Origin: an uncultured Lachnospiraceae bacterium
Lineage (GTDB): Bacteria > Bacillota > Clostridia > Lachnospirales > Lachnospiraceae
DNA: 64,000 bases
Assembly (NCBI GenBank): GCA_947173495.1
Contig: CAMWFQ010000014.1
Coordinates: 62,001 to 126,000, forward strand
Reading direction: 5' to 3'
Each line of letters starts with the position of its first letter. The stretch's first letter is position 1. This document shows, piece by piece, positions 1 to 8,698 of this stretch. A program made the translations under genes and the position numbers. The notes under the pieces were generated by a model. The model saw only the letters and a list, made by a program, of their open reading frames with translations. It had not been told where the DNA came from and made no database searches.

Positions 1-2
1 TG

Positions 3-1403
3 TTGATTGCGCTGACAATGAAAGAAGGACAGGTGCGCAGAAAAGAAACCGGAGAGGCTATGGTCTACTTAAATTCGGAGGATTATATTCCTACGGAAGT
101 TATGATACTGGCAGCGGCAGCGGTATTCTCCGGACTGTTCTATGGAACGTCACAGATCGTGAATACCTTCTGGCAGTCCATGGACAATGTCTTCATGATC
201 ATTGTGGCGGGAGTGGTATCCCTGATCATCAGTCTGATGTTCTCCTTCTTTTATTATAGCTTCGTGAGAAGGATAAAGGCCAGGATCCTCTGGAGAGGAA
301 GCCTGCTCAGAAGATTTTCCCGTTTCCTGAAGAAGACTGTGCTGTATGGCTATGATCACTCTAATATTATTTTAAGAACCTGGGTACCTTTTGGTATATT
401 TGTGGTTTTGAATCTGGGCGGGACGTTTTTGCTGGCCGCCGTCCATGAAAACAGAAGAGAAGGTCTTTTTACGGTGGGGCTTCTGGTGCTCGTTCTGCTG
501 GATGGTGCAGTGGGATATATGCTGTATCGTTCTTCTCTGGCAAAGCAGAAAATCCTTGATGGAATCAGACTGATCAGAGAAGGAAACCTTTCCCATAAGG
601 TAAGCGAGGAAGGGATGTACGGGGACGATCTGGAGCTGGCGCGTGCAGTAAACAGCATTGGCGAGAGTGTCAGGACAGCTGTGGAAACCAGTATGAAGGA
701 TGAACGTTTAAAGGCGGATCTGATTACCAATGTGTCCCATGATATTAAAACACCTTTGACTTCTATCATTAATTATGTGGATCTGCTCAAAAGACAGAAT
801 GTGAAAGAACCTAAAGTCACAGAATATATCCAGGTACTGGATGCCAAATCCCAGCGGCTGAAACAGCTGACGGATGATCTGGTGGAAGCTTCCAAAATCT
901 CTTCCGGCAATATCATTCTGCAGTGGGAGAAAATCAATCTGGTGGAGCTTTTGAATCAGACCATAGGAGAATTTTCTGAAAAATTCGAGGAAAAAGCGCT
1001 GTATCCTGTATTCCGCGCTCCCAAAGTATCTGTCTACATTGAAGCGGACAGCAGAAGAATATGGCGTGTGATTGAAAACCTTTTTAACAATATTTTCAAG
1101 TATGCGCTGGAGGGCACACGGGTCTATATTGATCTTGAATTTACAGAGCAGGAAGAGGTAAAATTGGTGGTGCTGTCAGTCAAGAATATATCGGCGCAGC
1201 CTCTTAAGGTGTCTCCGGAAGAACTGACAGAGAGATTTATACGGGGAGACGAATCGAGGACTACGGAAGGAAGCGGACTCGGGCTGTCTATCGCGAAGAA
1301 TCTTACGGAAGTACAGAGGGGAAAATTTGAAATCATTATGGACGGCGATCTGTTTAAAGTGAATTTGACCTTCCCCCTGCTGGAAGAATCAAACACACTC
1401 TAG
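3..1403 (+). CDS. sensor histidine kinase, 5' end missing
   Basis: Membrane sensor kinase of a two-component system. The visible part has four hydrophobic segments (about residues 30-50, 62-85, 128-148 and 155-175), then a HAMP-like linker and a HisKA domain with the phospho-acceptor in NVSHDIKTPLTS (His about residue 246 of the visible part). HATPase boxes follow: an N box around IENLFNNIFKY and a G box in GSGLGLSIAKNL. The reading frame is open to the window edge and the first codon here is TTG, so the real start and the partner response regulator probably lie upstream. The ligand cannot be told from sequence. Confidence 0.9.
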   Translation: MIALTMKEGQVRRKETGEAMVYLNSEDYIPTEVMILAAAAVFSGLFYGTSQIVNTFWQSMDNVFMIIVAGVVSLIISLMFSFFYYSFVRRIKARILWRGSLLRRFSRFLKKTVLYGYDHSNIILRTWVPFGIFVVLNLGGTFLLAAVHENRREGLFTVGLLVLVLLDGAVGYMLYRSSLAKQKILDGIRLIREGNLSHKVSEEGMYGDDLELARAVNSIGESVRTAVETSMKDERLKADLITNVSHDIKTPLTSIINYVDLLKRQNVKEPKVTEYIQVLDAKSQRLKQLTDDLVEASKISSGNIILQWEKINLVELLNQTIGEFSEKFEEKALYPVFRAPKVSVYIEADSRRIWRVIENLFNNIFKYALEGTRVYIDLEFTEQEEVKLVVLSVKNISAQPLKVSPEELTERFIRGDESRTTEGSGLGLSIAKNLTEVQRGKFEIIMDGDLFKVNLTFPLLEESNTL

Positions 1404-1420
1404 AATTTCATGAATGAAAT

Positions 1421-1588
1421 CGGGCAGAGGAGGCTTTTGCCTCTGCTCGTGCGCGGCCCGCAAGCTGCTTCAGCAGCAAATTTCCTTGTGCGGGCCTGTA
1501 CAAAATCGAGCAGGGGAAGATTTTTGCCCCTGCTCGTGCGCGGCCCGCAAGCTGCTTCAGCAGCAAATTTCCTTGTGCGGGCCTGTAC
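1421..1588 (+). repeat. two tandem compound-hairpin repeats (family R1)
   Basis: Two 87-bp units in tandem. Each has a first hairpin (second unit CGAGCAGGGG at 1507-1516 pairing with CCCCTGCTCG at 1527-1536) and a second compound one: outer arms GGCCCGCA and TGCGGGCC (1455-1462/1489-1496 and 1542-1549/1576-1583), inner hairpin GCTGCT-tc-AGCAGC, then an unpaired AAATTTCCTTG. The second halves of the two units (1449-1501 and 1536-1588) are identical. The repeat sits directly after the sensor-kinase stop. Related copies occur at 7737, 23085, 30973 and 50961. Function unknown. Confidence 0.8.
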
Positions 1589-1592
1589 ATCA

Positions 1593-1624
1593 AAAACGGA
1601 TGGGAAACATTTCCCATCCGTTTT
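1593..1624. terminator. bidirectional terminator between sensor kinase and prs
   Basis: Perfect 15-bp stem (1593-1607 with 1610-1624) and a 2-nt loop. The stem ends in A/T runs, so U-tracts exist on both strands. It overlaps the last bases of the prs stop codon and separates convergent genes. Confidence 0.9.
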
Positions 1625-2819
1625 AATCTGTTAAAGAGTATTCATCTTCCCGGTTATTGTATTTTGAAAGAAATTCCCGAATCTTCTCAGTGGGCGTATA
1701 TACATTGGACATGGAAGAATCATGGTTCATAAAATCAATAATAGAAGCCAGGAATTTGCTCATATCCGCTTCGATATAATAAGGACGGGACAGCAGCTCC
1801 GGCCTGCGGTAGGTGAGGTTCGTAGTGATTACTTTGTCGAAATAGCATTTTTCATAGGCCTCATCGAAAAGCTCCAATCCTCTGTTGAACAGACCGAAGG
1901 TACAGCAGATGTATACCCGTTTGGCATTCATATTTTTAAGAACCTTGGCTGTTTTGAGCATATTATGTCCTGTGGAAAGAATATCGTCGATGATGATTAC
2001 ATCTTTTCCGTCCACGCCCTCCCCCAGAAATTCCCGGGCGATGATGGGATTCGTTCCGCTTGAAGCGGAGGAGTAATCCCTGCGCCGGTAAAACATGCCG
2101 GTATTGACGCCTAGGACATTGGCAAAATAAACGGCTCTGTCCAGCCCGGATTCGTTAGGGCTGATAACCACCAGATGATCCTTATCGATCAAAAGGTTGT
2201 CTTCTGTGGCCAGAAGCGCGCGTATAAACTGGTAGGGAGGCGTGAAATTATCAAAACCACATAAAGGCGCGGCATTTTGAATACTGGGATCATGCGCATC
2301 AAAGGTGATCAGATTGTTGACGCCCATGCGGTCCAGCTCTTCAATGGCATAGGCACAATTCAGGGATTCACGGCCGCTTCTTCTGTAGTGACGCCCCTCG
2401 TATAAAAATGGCATGATCACATTAATGCGATGTGCTTTGCCGTTGATAGCAGTGATGACTCTCTTCAGATCCTGAAAATGATCATCGGGGGATTTATAAT
2501 TGGTATAACCGTTTACCGTATAAGAAATACTGTGATTACATACATCTGTAAGAATAAAAATATCCTTTCCACGCACAGACTCTGCAATCATGGCTTTGCC
2601 TTCTCCAGTACCGAAACGATAACAGGCGGCATCCAGAATATAATGATCAGACACATACCCTTTGAAGGCAGGATCATTCTTAGCCACATTCCTGACATTT
2701 TTTCTGAAATTCACGATGTAGTTATTGACCCGCTCTCCCATTGCAGCGGCGGAATCCATCACCACCAGTTTCAAAGGAGCGACAGGAATAGCGGCTTCAA
2801 GTTCACGTATATTAGGCAT
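1623..2819 (-). CDS. prs: ribose-phosphate pyrophosphokinase
   Basis: Makes PRPP from ribose 5-phosphate and ATP for nucleotide, histidine and tryptophan synthesis (cytoplasm). The PRPP-binding loop is visible as DVIIIDDILSTGHNML (about residues 272-287), and the phosphoribosyltransferase fold covers most of the protein. At 398 residues it is about 80 longer than the classical 310-320 residue enzyme; the extra length is spread over N-terminal and internal segments and there is no obvious added domain. Monocistronic, with its own promoter at 2863-2891 and a terminator at the stop. Start ATG has GGAGGT 4 nt upstream. Confidence 0.9.
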   Translation of the reverse strand: MPNIRELEAAIPVAPLKLVVMDSAAAMGERVNNYIVNFRKNVRNVAKNDPAFKGYVSDHYILDAACYRFGTGEGKAMIAESVRGKDIFILTDVCNHSISYTVNGYTNYKSPDDHFQDLKRVITAINGKAHRINVIMPFLYEGRHYRRSGRESLNCAYAIEELDRMGVNNLITFDAHDPSIQNAAPLCGFDNFTPPYQFIRALLATEDNLLIDKDHLVVISPNESGLDRAVYFANVLGVNTGMFYRRRDYSSASSGTNPIIAREFLGEGVDGKDVIIIDDILSTGHNMLKTAKVLKNMNAKRVYICCTFGLFNRGLELFDEAYEKCYFDKVITTNLTYRRPELLSRPYYIEADMSKFLASIIDFMNHDSSMSNVYTPTEKIREFLSKYNNREDEYSLTD

Positions 2820-2862
2820 GGCGACCTCCGAAAAAGTATGACAGGGATTGTTGCTACTTTAT

Positions 2863-2891
2863 TTTATAACATTATGCTAGTGACACGTCAA
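2863..2891 (-). promoter_or_regulatory. sigma-A promoter of prs
   Basis: On the minus strand TTGACG (2891-2886), 17-bp spacer, TATAAA (2868-2863), about 45 bp upstream of the prs start. Confidence 0.8.
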
Positions 2892-3133
2892 GGAATTTCT
2901 AGTAGAATGAATAAGAGGTGGCAACTATTCAGCCAGGACTTTGCACTTGCTGCAAAGTCTGTGAGAACGTGATGCAGGTGTGAGGGGCGATTTTGGTGTA
3001 GCAAAACTTGGAATGTCGCCCCGAATTGTTGCTATGAGCGGTCCCAGACCGTGAATTGTAACACGGTTCAGCAGCTATGAAGCCGAAGGCTGAACCGTTA
3101 TGAAGAGATGTAAGATTCAGAGGAAAACGTAAA
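2892..3133. other. intergenic region with two long hairpins
   Basis: No gene seen. GGGGCGA (from about 2983) pairs with TCGCCCC (to about 3026) around an inner TTTTG-gtgtag-CAAAA hairpin and an unpaired CTTGGAATG, the same geometry as the R1 repeats. A second perfect 10-bp stem, ACGGTTCAGC (3063-3072) with GCTGAACCGT (3089-3098), lies just upstream of the DUF512 gene. They may be a leader, a terminator remnant or repeat copies. Confidence 0.5.
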
Positions 3134-4498
3134 ATGAAATCTGGAAACAAGAACGGGCCAAAAGGGCATGTGATCAGCAAAGTACTTCCTGAAAGCATTG
3201 CCGCAGAGCTGGAAATCGAACCGGGAGACAGGCTCCTTACAGTGAATCATGAAAAGATAGAGGATATATTTGATTATCAGTATTATACAACAGATGAATA
3301 TGTGGAATTGCTGGTAGAGAAACCGGATGGGGAACAGTGGGTGCTGGAGGTGGAGAAGGAGGCAGATGAAGAGATCGGAATCGAATTTGAAAACGGTCTT
3401 ATGGACGACTATAAATCCTGTCACAATAAATGCATTTTCTGTTTTATAGATCAGATGCCGCCGGGAATGCGTCCAACCCTGTATTTTAAGGATGACGACT
3501 CCAGACTTTCCTTTCTTCAGGGTAACTATGTTACGCTGACCAATATGTCGGATCATGATATTGACAGAATCATTCGATACCATCTATCCCCTATTAACAT
3601 TTCCTTCCAGACCATGAATCCGGATCTGCGCTGCCGGATGCTGAATAACCGCTTTGCGGGGGAGGCTTTAAAGAAGGTAGAGAGGCTGTATCAGGCAGAA
3701 ATCGCCATGAACGGACAGATTGTACTCTGTAAAGGAGTCAATGACGGAGAGGAGCTTGCATTCAGTATCCGCAGACTAATGGAATATATTCCGGTGCTTG
3801 AGAGTGTGTCGGTGGTGCCTGTGGGCCTTTCAAAATATCGGGAAGGGCTTTACCCATTAGAGCCTTTTACACGGGAGGATGCGGAAAAGGTGCTTGATAT
3901 GATCCATGGATTCCGGCAGGAGATCTTTAAGCGGCATGGAATCCGGTTTATTCATGCAAGTGACGAGTGGTATCTTCTGGCAGGCAGAGAGCTTCCTCCG
4001 GGGGAGAGCTATGACGGATATCTCCAGCTGGAGAATGGCGTGGGAATGCTGCGCCTTTTGATGGATGAATTCGACGATGCCTGTAAAAAGCTGAAAGCAA
4101 GTGCCCGGACTGTCCCGCAGGAGGAGAGCGGCGGGGGATTGAAAGAAATCTCCATGGCAACCGGAAAGCTGGCCTATCCGACAATTCTGCAGATGGCAGG
4201 ACGGCTTATGGAATTGATACCGGGGATCAGGATTCATGTATATGAAATCACGAATTATTTTTTCGGAGAGATGATCACAGTATCAGGACTGTTGACCGGG
4301 AAGGACCTGATCGGGCAGCTGAAGGAAAAGGATTTGGGGGATACACTGCTCCTTCCCCAGAACATGCTGCGCAGCGGCGAGGATGTGTTTTTGGACGATG
4401 TGACGGTAAGAGAGGCTGAAAAAGCTTTACAAGTAAAAATAGATATTGTAAAATCAAGCGGATATGATTTTGTGGAAGCGGTTATGAGAAACAGATGA
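3134..4498 (+). CDS. DUF512 PDZ/radical-SAM-like protein
   Basis: Cytoplasmic 454-residue protein of the DUF512 family, whose biochemical role is not established. A PDZ-like segment occupies about residues 10-75, followed by a radical-SAM-type cysteine motif C96-x3-C100-x2-C103 (CHNKCIFC) and a long C-terminal DUF512 region. The four-iron cluster is inferred from the cysteine motif. It lies 12 bp upstream of der, an arrangement common in Clostridia, and probably shares its transcript. Length is usual for the family. Confidence 0.85.
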   Translation: MKSGNKNGPKGHVISKVLPESIAAELEIEPGDRLLTVNHEKIEDIFDYQYYTTDEYVELLVEKPDGEQWVLEVEKEADEEIGIEFENGLMDDYKSCHNKCIFCFIDQMPPGMRPTLYFKDDDSRLSFLQGNYVTLTNMSDHDIDRIIRYHLSPINISFQTMNPDLRCRMLNNRFAGEALKKVERLYQAEIAMNGQIVLCKGVNDGEELAFSIRRLMEYIPVLESVSVVPVGLSKYREGLYPLEPFTREDAEKVLDMIHGFRQEIFKRHGIRFIHASDEWYLLAGRELPPGESYDGYLQLENGVGMLRLLMDEFDDACKKLKASARTVPQEESGGGLKEISMATGKLAYPTILQMAGRLMELIPGIRIHVYEITNYFFGEMITVSGLLTGKDLIGQLKEKDLGDTLLLPQNMLRSGEDVFLDDVTVREAEKALQVKIDIVKSSGYDFVEAVMRNR

Positions 4499-4510
4499 GG
4501 TTTATAAGTT

Positions 4511-5845
4511 ATGAATAAAAGCAGAAAGCCCATTGTGGCAGTGGTGGGAAGACCCAATGTGGGAAAATCCACTTTGTTTAATACACTGGCCGGGCAGCGG
4601 ATTTCGATTGTGAAGGATACGCCAGGTATTACCAGAGACAGAATTTATGCGGATGTAACGTGGCTGGACAGGGCATTTACGCTGATCGATACCGGCGGGA
4701 TCGAGCCTGAGAGCCAGGATATTATTTTGTCCCAGATGCGTCAGCAGGCGCAGATTGCCATTGATACGGCGGACGTAATCCTCTTTATGGTAGATGTAAA
4801 ACAGGGACTTCAGGATGCGGATGCAAAGGTGGCGGATATGCTGCGGCGGGCACGTAAACCGGTGGTTCTTGTAGTCAACAAGGTAGATCACTTTGAAAAA
4901 TATATGGCGGATGTGTATGAATTTTATAATCTGGGTATTGGAGAGCCGCATCCCATTTCCGCATCCAACCGGCTGGGTGTGGGAGATATGCTGGATGAGG
5001 TAATCAGCCATTTTGGAGAGGAAGCAGTCCGGGAGGAAGAGGATGATAAGACGCGGATTGCCATCGTAGGAAAACCCAATGTAGGAAAATCTTCTCTGAT
5101 CAACAGACTGATCGGGGAAGAGAGGCTGATCGTTTCAGATATTGCCGGTACGACCCGGGATGCGGTGGACACGCCTGTTATCCGGAATGGAAAAGAATAT
5201 ATTTTTATTGACACGGCCGGGTTGCGGCGCAAAAATAAAGTAAAGGAGGATCTGGAGCATTATATGATCCTGCGGACCGTCAGTGCTATTGAGCGTGCGG
5301 ATATTGCCGTTCTTTTGATTGATGCGGCGGAGGGTGTGACAGAGCAGGACGCCAAGATTGCGGGAATTGCCCATGACAGGGGTAAGGCGGTGATCATTGC
5401 TGTGAATAAATGGGATGTCATTGAAAAGAATGATAAGACCGTGAAGGAATACACCGCAAAGATCAGAGAAATTTTATCCTTTATGCCTTATGCGGAGATC
5501 ACTTTTATCTCGGCTCTGACAGGTCAGCGTCTGCCAAAGCTGTTTGAGCTGATCAATGCGGTCAGCGAAAATCATGCCATGCGGATTTCTACCGGTGTGC
5601 TCAACGAGATTATGAGTGAGGCCGTGGCGCTTCAGCAGCCGCCATCTGACAAAGGAAAAAGGCTCCGTCTGTACTATATCACCCAGGTGGGGGTCAAGCC
5701 GCCTACTTTTGTAATTTTTGTCAATGACAAGGAATTGATGCATTTTTCTTATACGCGGTATATTGAGAATAAGATCAGAGAGGCTTTCGGCTTTAAGGGG
5801 ACACCGTTGCGATTTTATATAAGAGAGAGAAAGGAAGCGAAGTAA
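4511..5845 (+). CDS. der: ribosome-assembly GTPase Der (EngA)
   Basis: Double GTPase needed for maturation of the 50S ribosomal subunit. Two GTP-binding domains are visible: P-loops [11 protein letters not shown] (about residue 13) and [11 protein letters not shown] (about residue 184), with DTGG/DTAG switch motifs and NKVD/NKWD specificity motifs. A C-terminal KH-like domain (from about residue 355) binds rRNA. 444 residues is typical. It is followed after 1 bp by plsY, so the two are translationally close. Confidence 0.97.
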   Translation: MNKSRKPIVAVVGRPNVGKSTLFNTLAGQRISIVKDTPGITRDRIYADVTWLDRAFTLIDTGGIEPESQDIILSQMRQQAQIAIDTADVILFMVDVKQGLQDADAKVADMLRRARKPVVLVVNKVDHFEKYMADVYEFYNLGIGEPHPISASNRLGVGDMLDEVISHFGEEAVREEEDDKTRIAIVGKPNVGKSSLINRLIGEERLIVSDIAGTTRDAVDTPVIRNGKEYIFIDTAGLRRKNKVKEDLEHYMILRTVSAIERADIAVLLIDAAEGVTEQDAKIAGIAHDRGKAVIIAVNKWDVIEKNDKTVKEYTAKIREILSFMPYAEITFISALTGQRLPKLFELINAVSENHAMRISTGVLNEIMSEAVALQQPPSDKGKRLRLYYITQVGVKPPTFVIFVNDKELMHFSYTRYIENKIREAFGFKGTPLRFYIRERKEAK

Positions 5846-5846
5846 A

Positions 5847-6494
5847 GTGGAGAGAGTGATCTGCATTGTCATCGGTTACGTATTTGGTCTGTTTCAGACC
5901 GCATTTATTTATGGTAAACTCCATGGGATCGATATCAGGGAACATGGAAGCGGAAACGCGGGCACAACGAATACACTGCGGGTACTTGGGACCAAAGCGG
6001 GGCTGATTGTGCTTGCAGGGGATATTCTCAAATGCATTTTTGCGATTGTCCTGTGCGGCCTTTTGTTTGACAAATCCCATCCGGGAGAAATTTATCTTCT
6101 GAAGCTTTACGCGGCGGCAGGAGCTATTTTGGGACATAACTTTCCCTTCTATCTCAAGTTTAAAGGGGGAAAAGGGATTGCTGCCACAGCGGGCCTGATT
6201 CTGTCCTTTCACCCGGCGTTTATACCCATGGGAGTGATCATCTTTTTTGGGATCTTCTTTTTGACGCATTATGTTTCGCTGGGATCGCTTCTGGTGTATG
6301 CAGGACTGATGATCGAGATGGTGATAGCGGGTCAAATGGGCCTGTTTGGTTCGTCTCAGGCGGTGCTGAACGAAATGTATGTGCTCACAGCGCTTCTGAT
6401 GATCCTGGCATATTACAAGCATCGTGAAAATATTCTCCGTCTCATAAAAGGGCAGGAGAGAAAGACGTATCTGACAAAGAAAAACAAAGAGTGA
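5847..6494 (+). CDS. plsY: glycerol-3-phosphate acyltransferase PlsY
   Basis: Integral membrane enzyme transferring an acyl group from acyl-phosphate to glycerol 3-phosphate, the first step of phosphatidic-acid synthesis. PlsY signatures: HGSGNAGTTNTLRVLG near residue 32, HNFPFYLKFKGGKGIA near residue 98, and several membrane spans. GTG start at 5847 immediately after the der stop, with its ribosome-binding site inside the end of der. It is followed by gpsA, which makes its substrate. Confidence 0.95.
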   Translation: MERVICIVIGYVFGLFQTAFIYGKLHGIDIREHGSGNAGTTNTLRVLGTKAGLIVLAGDILKCIFAIVLCGLLFDKSHPGEIYLLKLYAAAGAILGHNFPFYLKFKGGKGIAATAGLILSFHPAFIPMGVIIFFGIFFLTHYVSLGSLLVYAGLMIEMVIAGQMGLFGSSQAVLNEMYVLTALLMILAYYKHRENILRLIKGQERKTYLTKKNKE

Positions 6495-6531
6495 GACGGG
6501 TGCACAACAGCAGTGCAGAAATGAGGTGGAT

Positions 6532-7569
6532 ATGGCAAAAGTAGGAATTATTGGAGCCGGAAGCTGGGGATGCGCTCTGGCATGGCATCTTCATAACAAT
6601 GCTAATCAGATCACACTGTGGTCGGCACTGGAAAGTGAGATCCGGATGCTGAAAGAATATCATGAGCAGAAGGACAAGCTCCCTGGTGTGAAGCTTCCGG
6701 AAGATATAGAAAGTACGACAGATTTAAAGAAAGCGGTGGAAGGCCAGGATGTGCTGGTTCTGGCGGTTCCCTCTCCCTTTACAAGAAGTACGGCTGCGAA
6801 AATGGCGCCTCTGGTGGTAGAAGGACAGAAAATTGTCAATGTTGCCAAGGGAATTGAGGATAAGACGCTGATGACCTTATCCCAGATCATAGAGCAGGAG
6901 ATTCCTCAGGCGGATGTGGCGGTTCTTTCCGGACCTTCTCATGCGGAAGAGGTGGGAAAGGGAATCCCTACTACGATAGTAGTCGGTTCTCAGAAGAAGG
7001 AAACGGCGGAATATCTTCAGAATCTGTTTATGAATAAGGTATTCCGTGTATACACCAGCTCGGATGTACTGGGAATCGAGCTGGGGGCGGCGCTTAAAAA
7101 TGTAGTGGCGCTGGCTGCCGGGATTGCGGATGGACTGGGCTATGGTGATAATACCAAGGCAGCGCTGATTACCAGAGGAATCGCGGAAATCGCAAGGCTG
7201 GGAATCCATATGGGCGGAAGGATTGAAACCTTTTACGGCCTTACGGGAATCGGAGATCTGATTGTCACCTGCGCTTCCATGCATTCCAGAAATCGCCGGG
7301 CCGGAATCCTGATCGGAAAGGGCGCAACCATGGAAGAGGCCATGGCAGAAGTAAAAATGGTGGTGGAGGGTGTCTATTCCGCGAAAGCAGGATATGCGCT
7401 TTCACAGAAATATGGGGTAAGCATGCCTATCATTGAGCAGGTAAATAAGATATTGTTTGAAGGAGAGTCCGCAGCCGGAGCAGTGAGCGAGTTGATGCTG
7501 CGGGATAAAAAAGTAGAAAATATTGACTTGCGGGAGCTGTATCAGAATAGCGTGGAGATCCCCTGGTAA
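6532..7569 (+). CDS. gpsA: glycerol-3-phosphate dehydrogenase [NAD(P)+]
   Basis: Reduces dihydroxyacetone phosphate to sn-glycerol 3-phosphate, the acceptor used by PlsY encoded just upstream. The Rossmann motif GAGSWG is at residues 8-13. The catalytic Lys lies in GAALKNVVALAAGIADG and a substrate-binding motif in NTKAALITRG. ATG 6532 is preferred over the in-frame GTG 6526 because AGGTGG sits immediately upstream and the protein then starts MAKVGIIGAG, as is usual. Probably last gene of the DUF512-der-plsY-gpsA operon. Confidence 0.95.
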   Translation: MAKVGIIGAGSWGCALAWHLHNNANQITLWSALESEIRMLKEYHEQKDKLPGVKLPEDIESTTDLKKAVEGQDVLVLAVPSPFTRSTAAKMAPLVVEGQKIVNVAKGIEDKTLMTLSQIIEQEIPQADVAVLSGPSHAEEVGKGIPTTIVVGSQKKETAEYLQNLFMNKVFRVYTSSDVLGIELGAALKNVVALAAGIADGLGYGDNTKAALITRGIAEIARLGIHMGGRIETFYGLTGIGDLIVTCASMHSRNRRAGILIGKGATMEEAMAEVKMVVEGVYSAKAGYALSQKYGVSMPIIEQVNKILFEGESAAGAVSELMLRDKKVENIDLRELYQNSVEIPW

Positions 7570-7570
7570 C

Positions 7571-7703
7571 GGGATGAACAAACACTAAAGCAGCAAAATA
7601 CGCTGCTTAAGTGTTTCTATGTCATCCCGCGAAATACTACTAAGGCAGCACAGAACGCTGCCTAAGTAGTATTAAGTCATTCCGGGAAGAACGCGTAGCG
7701 TTC
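7571..7703. repeat. tandem hairpins after gpsA
   Basis: Three stem-loops in a row. The first has arms AAACACT..AGCAGC and GCTGCT..AGTGTTT (7580-7616), nested in an outer GGGATGA/TCATCCC stem (7571-7577/7622-7628). The second is AATACTAC..GGCAGC with GCTGCC..GTAGTATT (7633-7673). The third is GGAAGAACGC-gta-GCGTTCTTCC (about 7685-7707). The first two look like diverged copies that kept pairing, each followed by GTCATYCCG. Likely transcription end of the operon. Confidence 0.6.
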
Positions 7704-7736
7704 TTCCGCTGGAGTCGAACAGGATAATTGGGAATC

Positions 7737-7809
7737 GTGCAGGGGACGCATTGCTCCCCTGCACGCCGGGCGCCAGTCAGCTTTTCTGACATATTTCACC
7801 TGGGTGCCC
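7737..7809 (+). repeat. compound-hairpin repeat (family R1)
   Basis: First hairpin GTGCAGGGGA (7737-7746) with TCCCCTGCAC (7755-7764). Then outer arms GGGCGCC (7768-7774) and GGGTGCCC (7802-7809, one G-T pair) enclose inner GTCAG/CTGAC (7776-7780/7786-7790) and an unpaired ATATTTCACCT. Same plan as the copies at 1421 and 50961 but with different paired bases. Confidence 0.65.
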
Positions 7810-7852
7810 GTGCGCATGAAAAAAGCACGGAAGGTGCGGAAGTGAGGTTGAG

Positions 7853-8668
7853 ATGAAAGGACAGGAATTTAGCAGTACACAGGATTATGTGGCATCGGAG
7901 CAGCTGATGGCAAGTGTGAATGTGGCCATTGCGCTTAAGAAGCCGCTCCTGATCAAGGGAGAGCCGGGAACGGGCAAGACAATGCTGGCGGAGGCGGTGG
8001 CCAGGTCTCTGGGCAAGAGGCTGATTATCTGGAATATCAAATCTACTACCAAGGCCCAGGACGGTCTTTATATGTATGATACCATACAGCGGCTTTATGA
8101 CGGACAGTTCGGAGAGGAAGGCGTGGATGACATCGCCCACTATATCAAGCTGGGAAAGCTGGGGGAAGCTTTTGAGGCGGAGGAACAGGTGGTGCTTCTG
8201 ATCGATGAGATCGACAAGGCGGACCTGGAATTCCCCAACGATCTGCTCTGGGAGCTGGATCAGATGGAATTTTATATCCACGAGACCAAACGGACGGTGA
8301 AGGCAAAACAGCGTCCCATTGTGATCATCACCTCCAATGCGGAGAAGGAGCTTCCGGACGCATTTCTGCGCAGATGCATTTTTCATTATATTGATTTCCC
8401 GGATGAGCAGCTGATGGAGGAGATTGTAAGAACCCACTATCCCGACGTGGAGGATCATCTCCTGAAAAATGCTATGGAAGTATTCTATAATATCCGCTCT
8501 CTGCGGGATATCCGCAAAAAGCCCAGCACTTCGGAGCTGATCGACTGGATCAACGCCCTGCAGATCGGCGGGATTTCTGCAGATCAGATTCGTGCGAAAC
8601 TTCCGTTTATCGGAGTGGTGGTGAAAAAGGATGAGGATCTGGAGACCGTAAGACAGAAACTGGATTAA
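7853..8668 (+). CDS. MoxR-type AAA+ ATPase
   Basis: AAA+ ATPase of the MoxR/AAA_5 group, thought to act as a chaperone together with a VWA-domain partner. Walker A is GEPGTGKT (residues 36-43) and Walker B is VVLLIDEIDKAD (about residues 118-129); sensor-1-like asparagine in IIITSNAEKELP. 271 residues, short for MoxR (about 300-330). The next gene, 30 bp downstream, encodes the VWA partner, so the two probably form one unit. The client protein is unknown. Confidence 0.88.
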   Translation: MKGQEFSSTQDYVASEQLMASVNVAIALKKPLLIKGEPGTGKTMLAEAVARSLGKRLIIWNIKSTTKAQDGLYMYDTIQRLYDGQFGEEGVDDIAHYIKLGKLGEAFEAEEQVVLLIDEIDKADLEFPNDLLWELDQMEFYIHETKRTVKAKQRPIVIITSNAEKELPDAFLRRCIFHYIDFPDEQLMEEIVRTHYPDVEDHLLKNAMEVFYNIRSLRDIRKKPSTSELIDWINALQIGGISADQIRAKLPFIGVVVKKDEDLETVRQKLD

Positions 8669-8698
8669 AACAGCACAAACAACATATGGGGGAAACAG

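Noticed and set aside
1408-1634. Overlapping 69-74 codon open frames on both strands in the tandem repeats
   Set aside because: They follow the repeat units exactly, in several frames, with no ribosome-binding sites; the DNA is a structured repeat.
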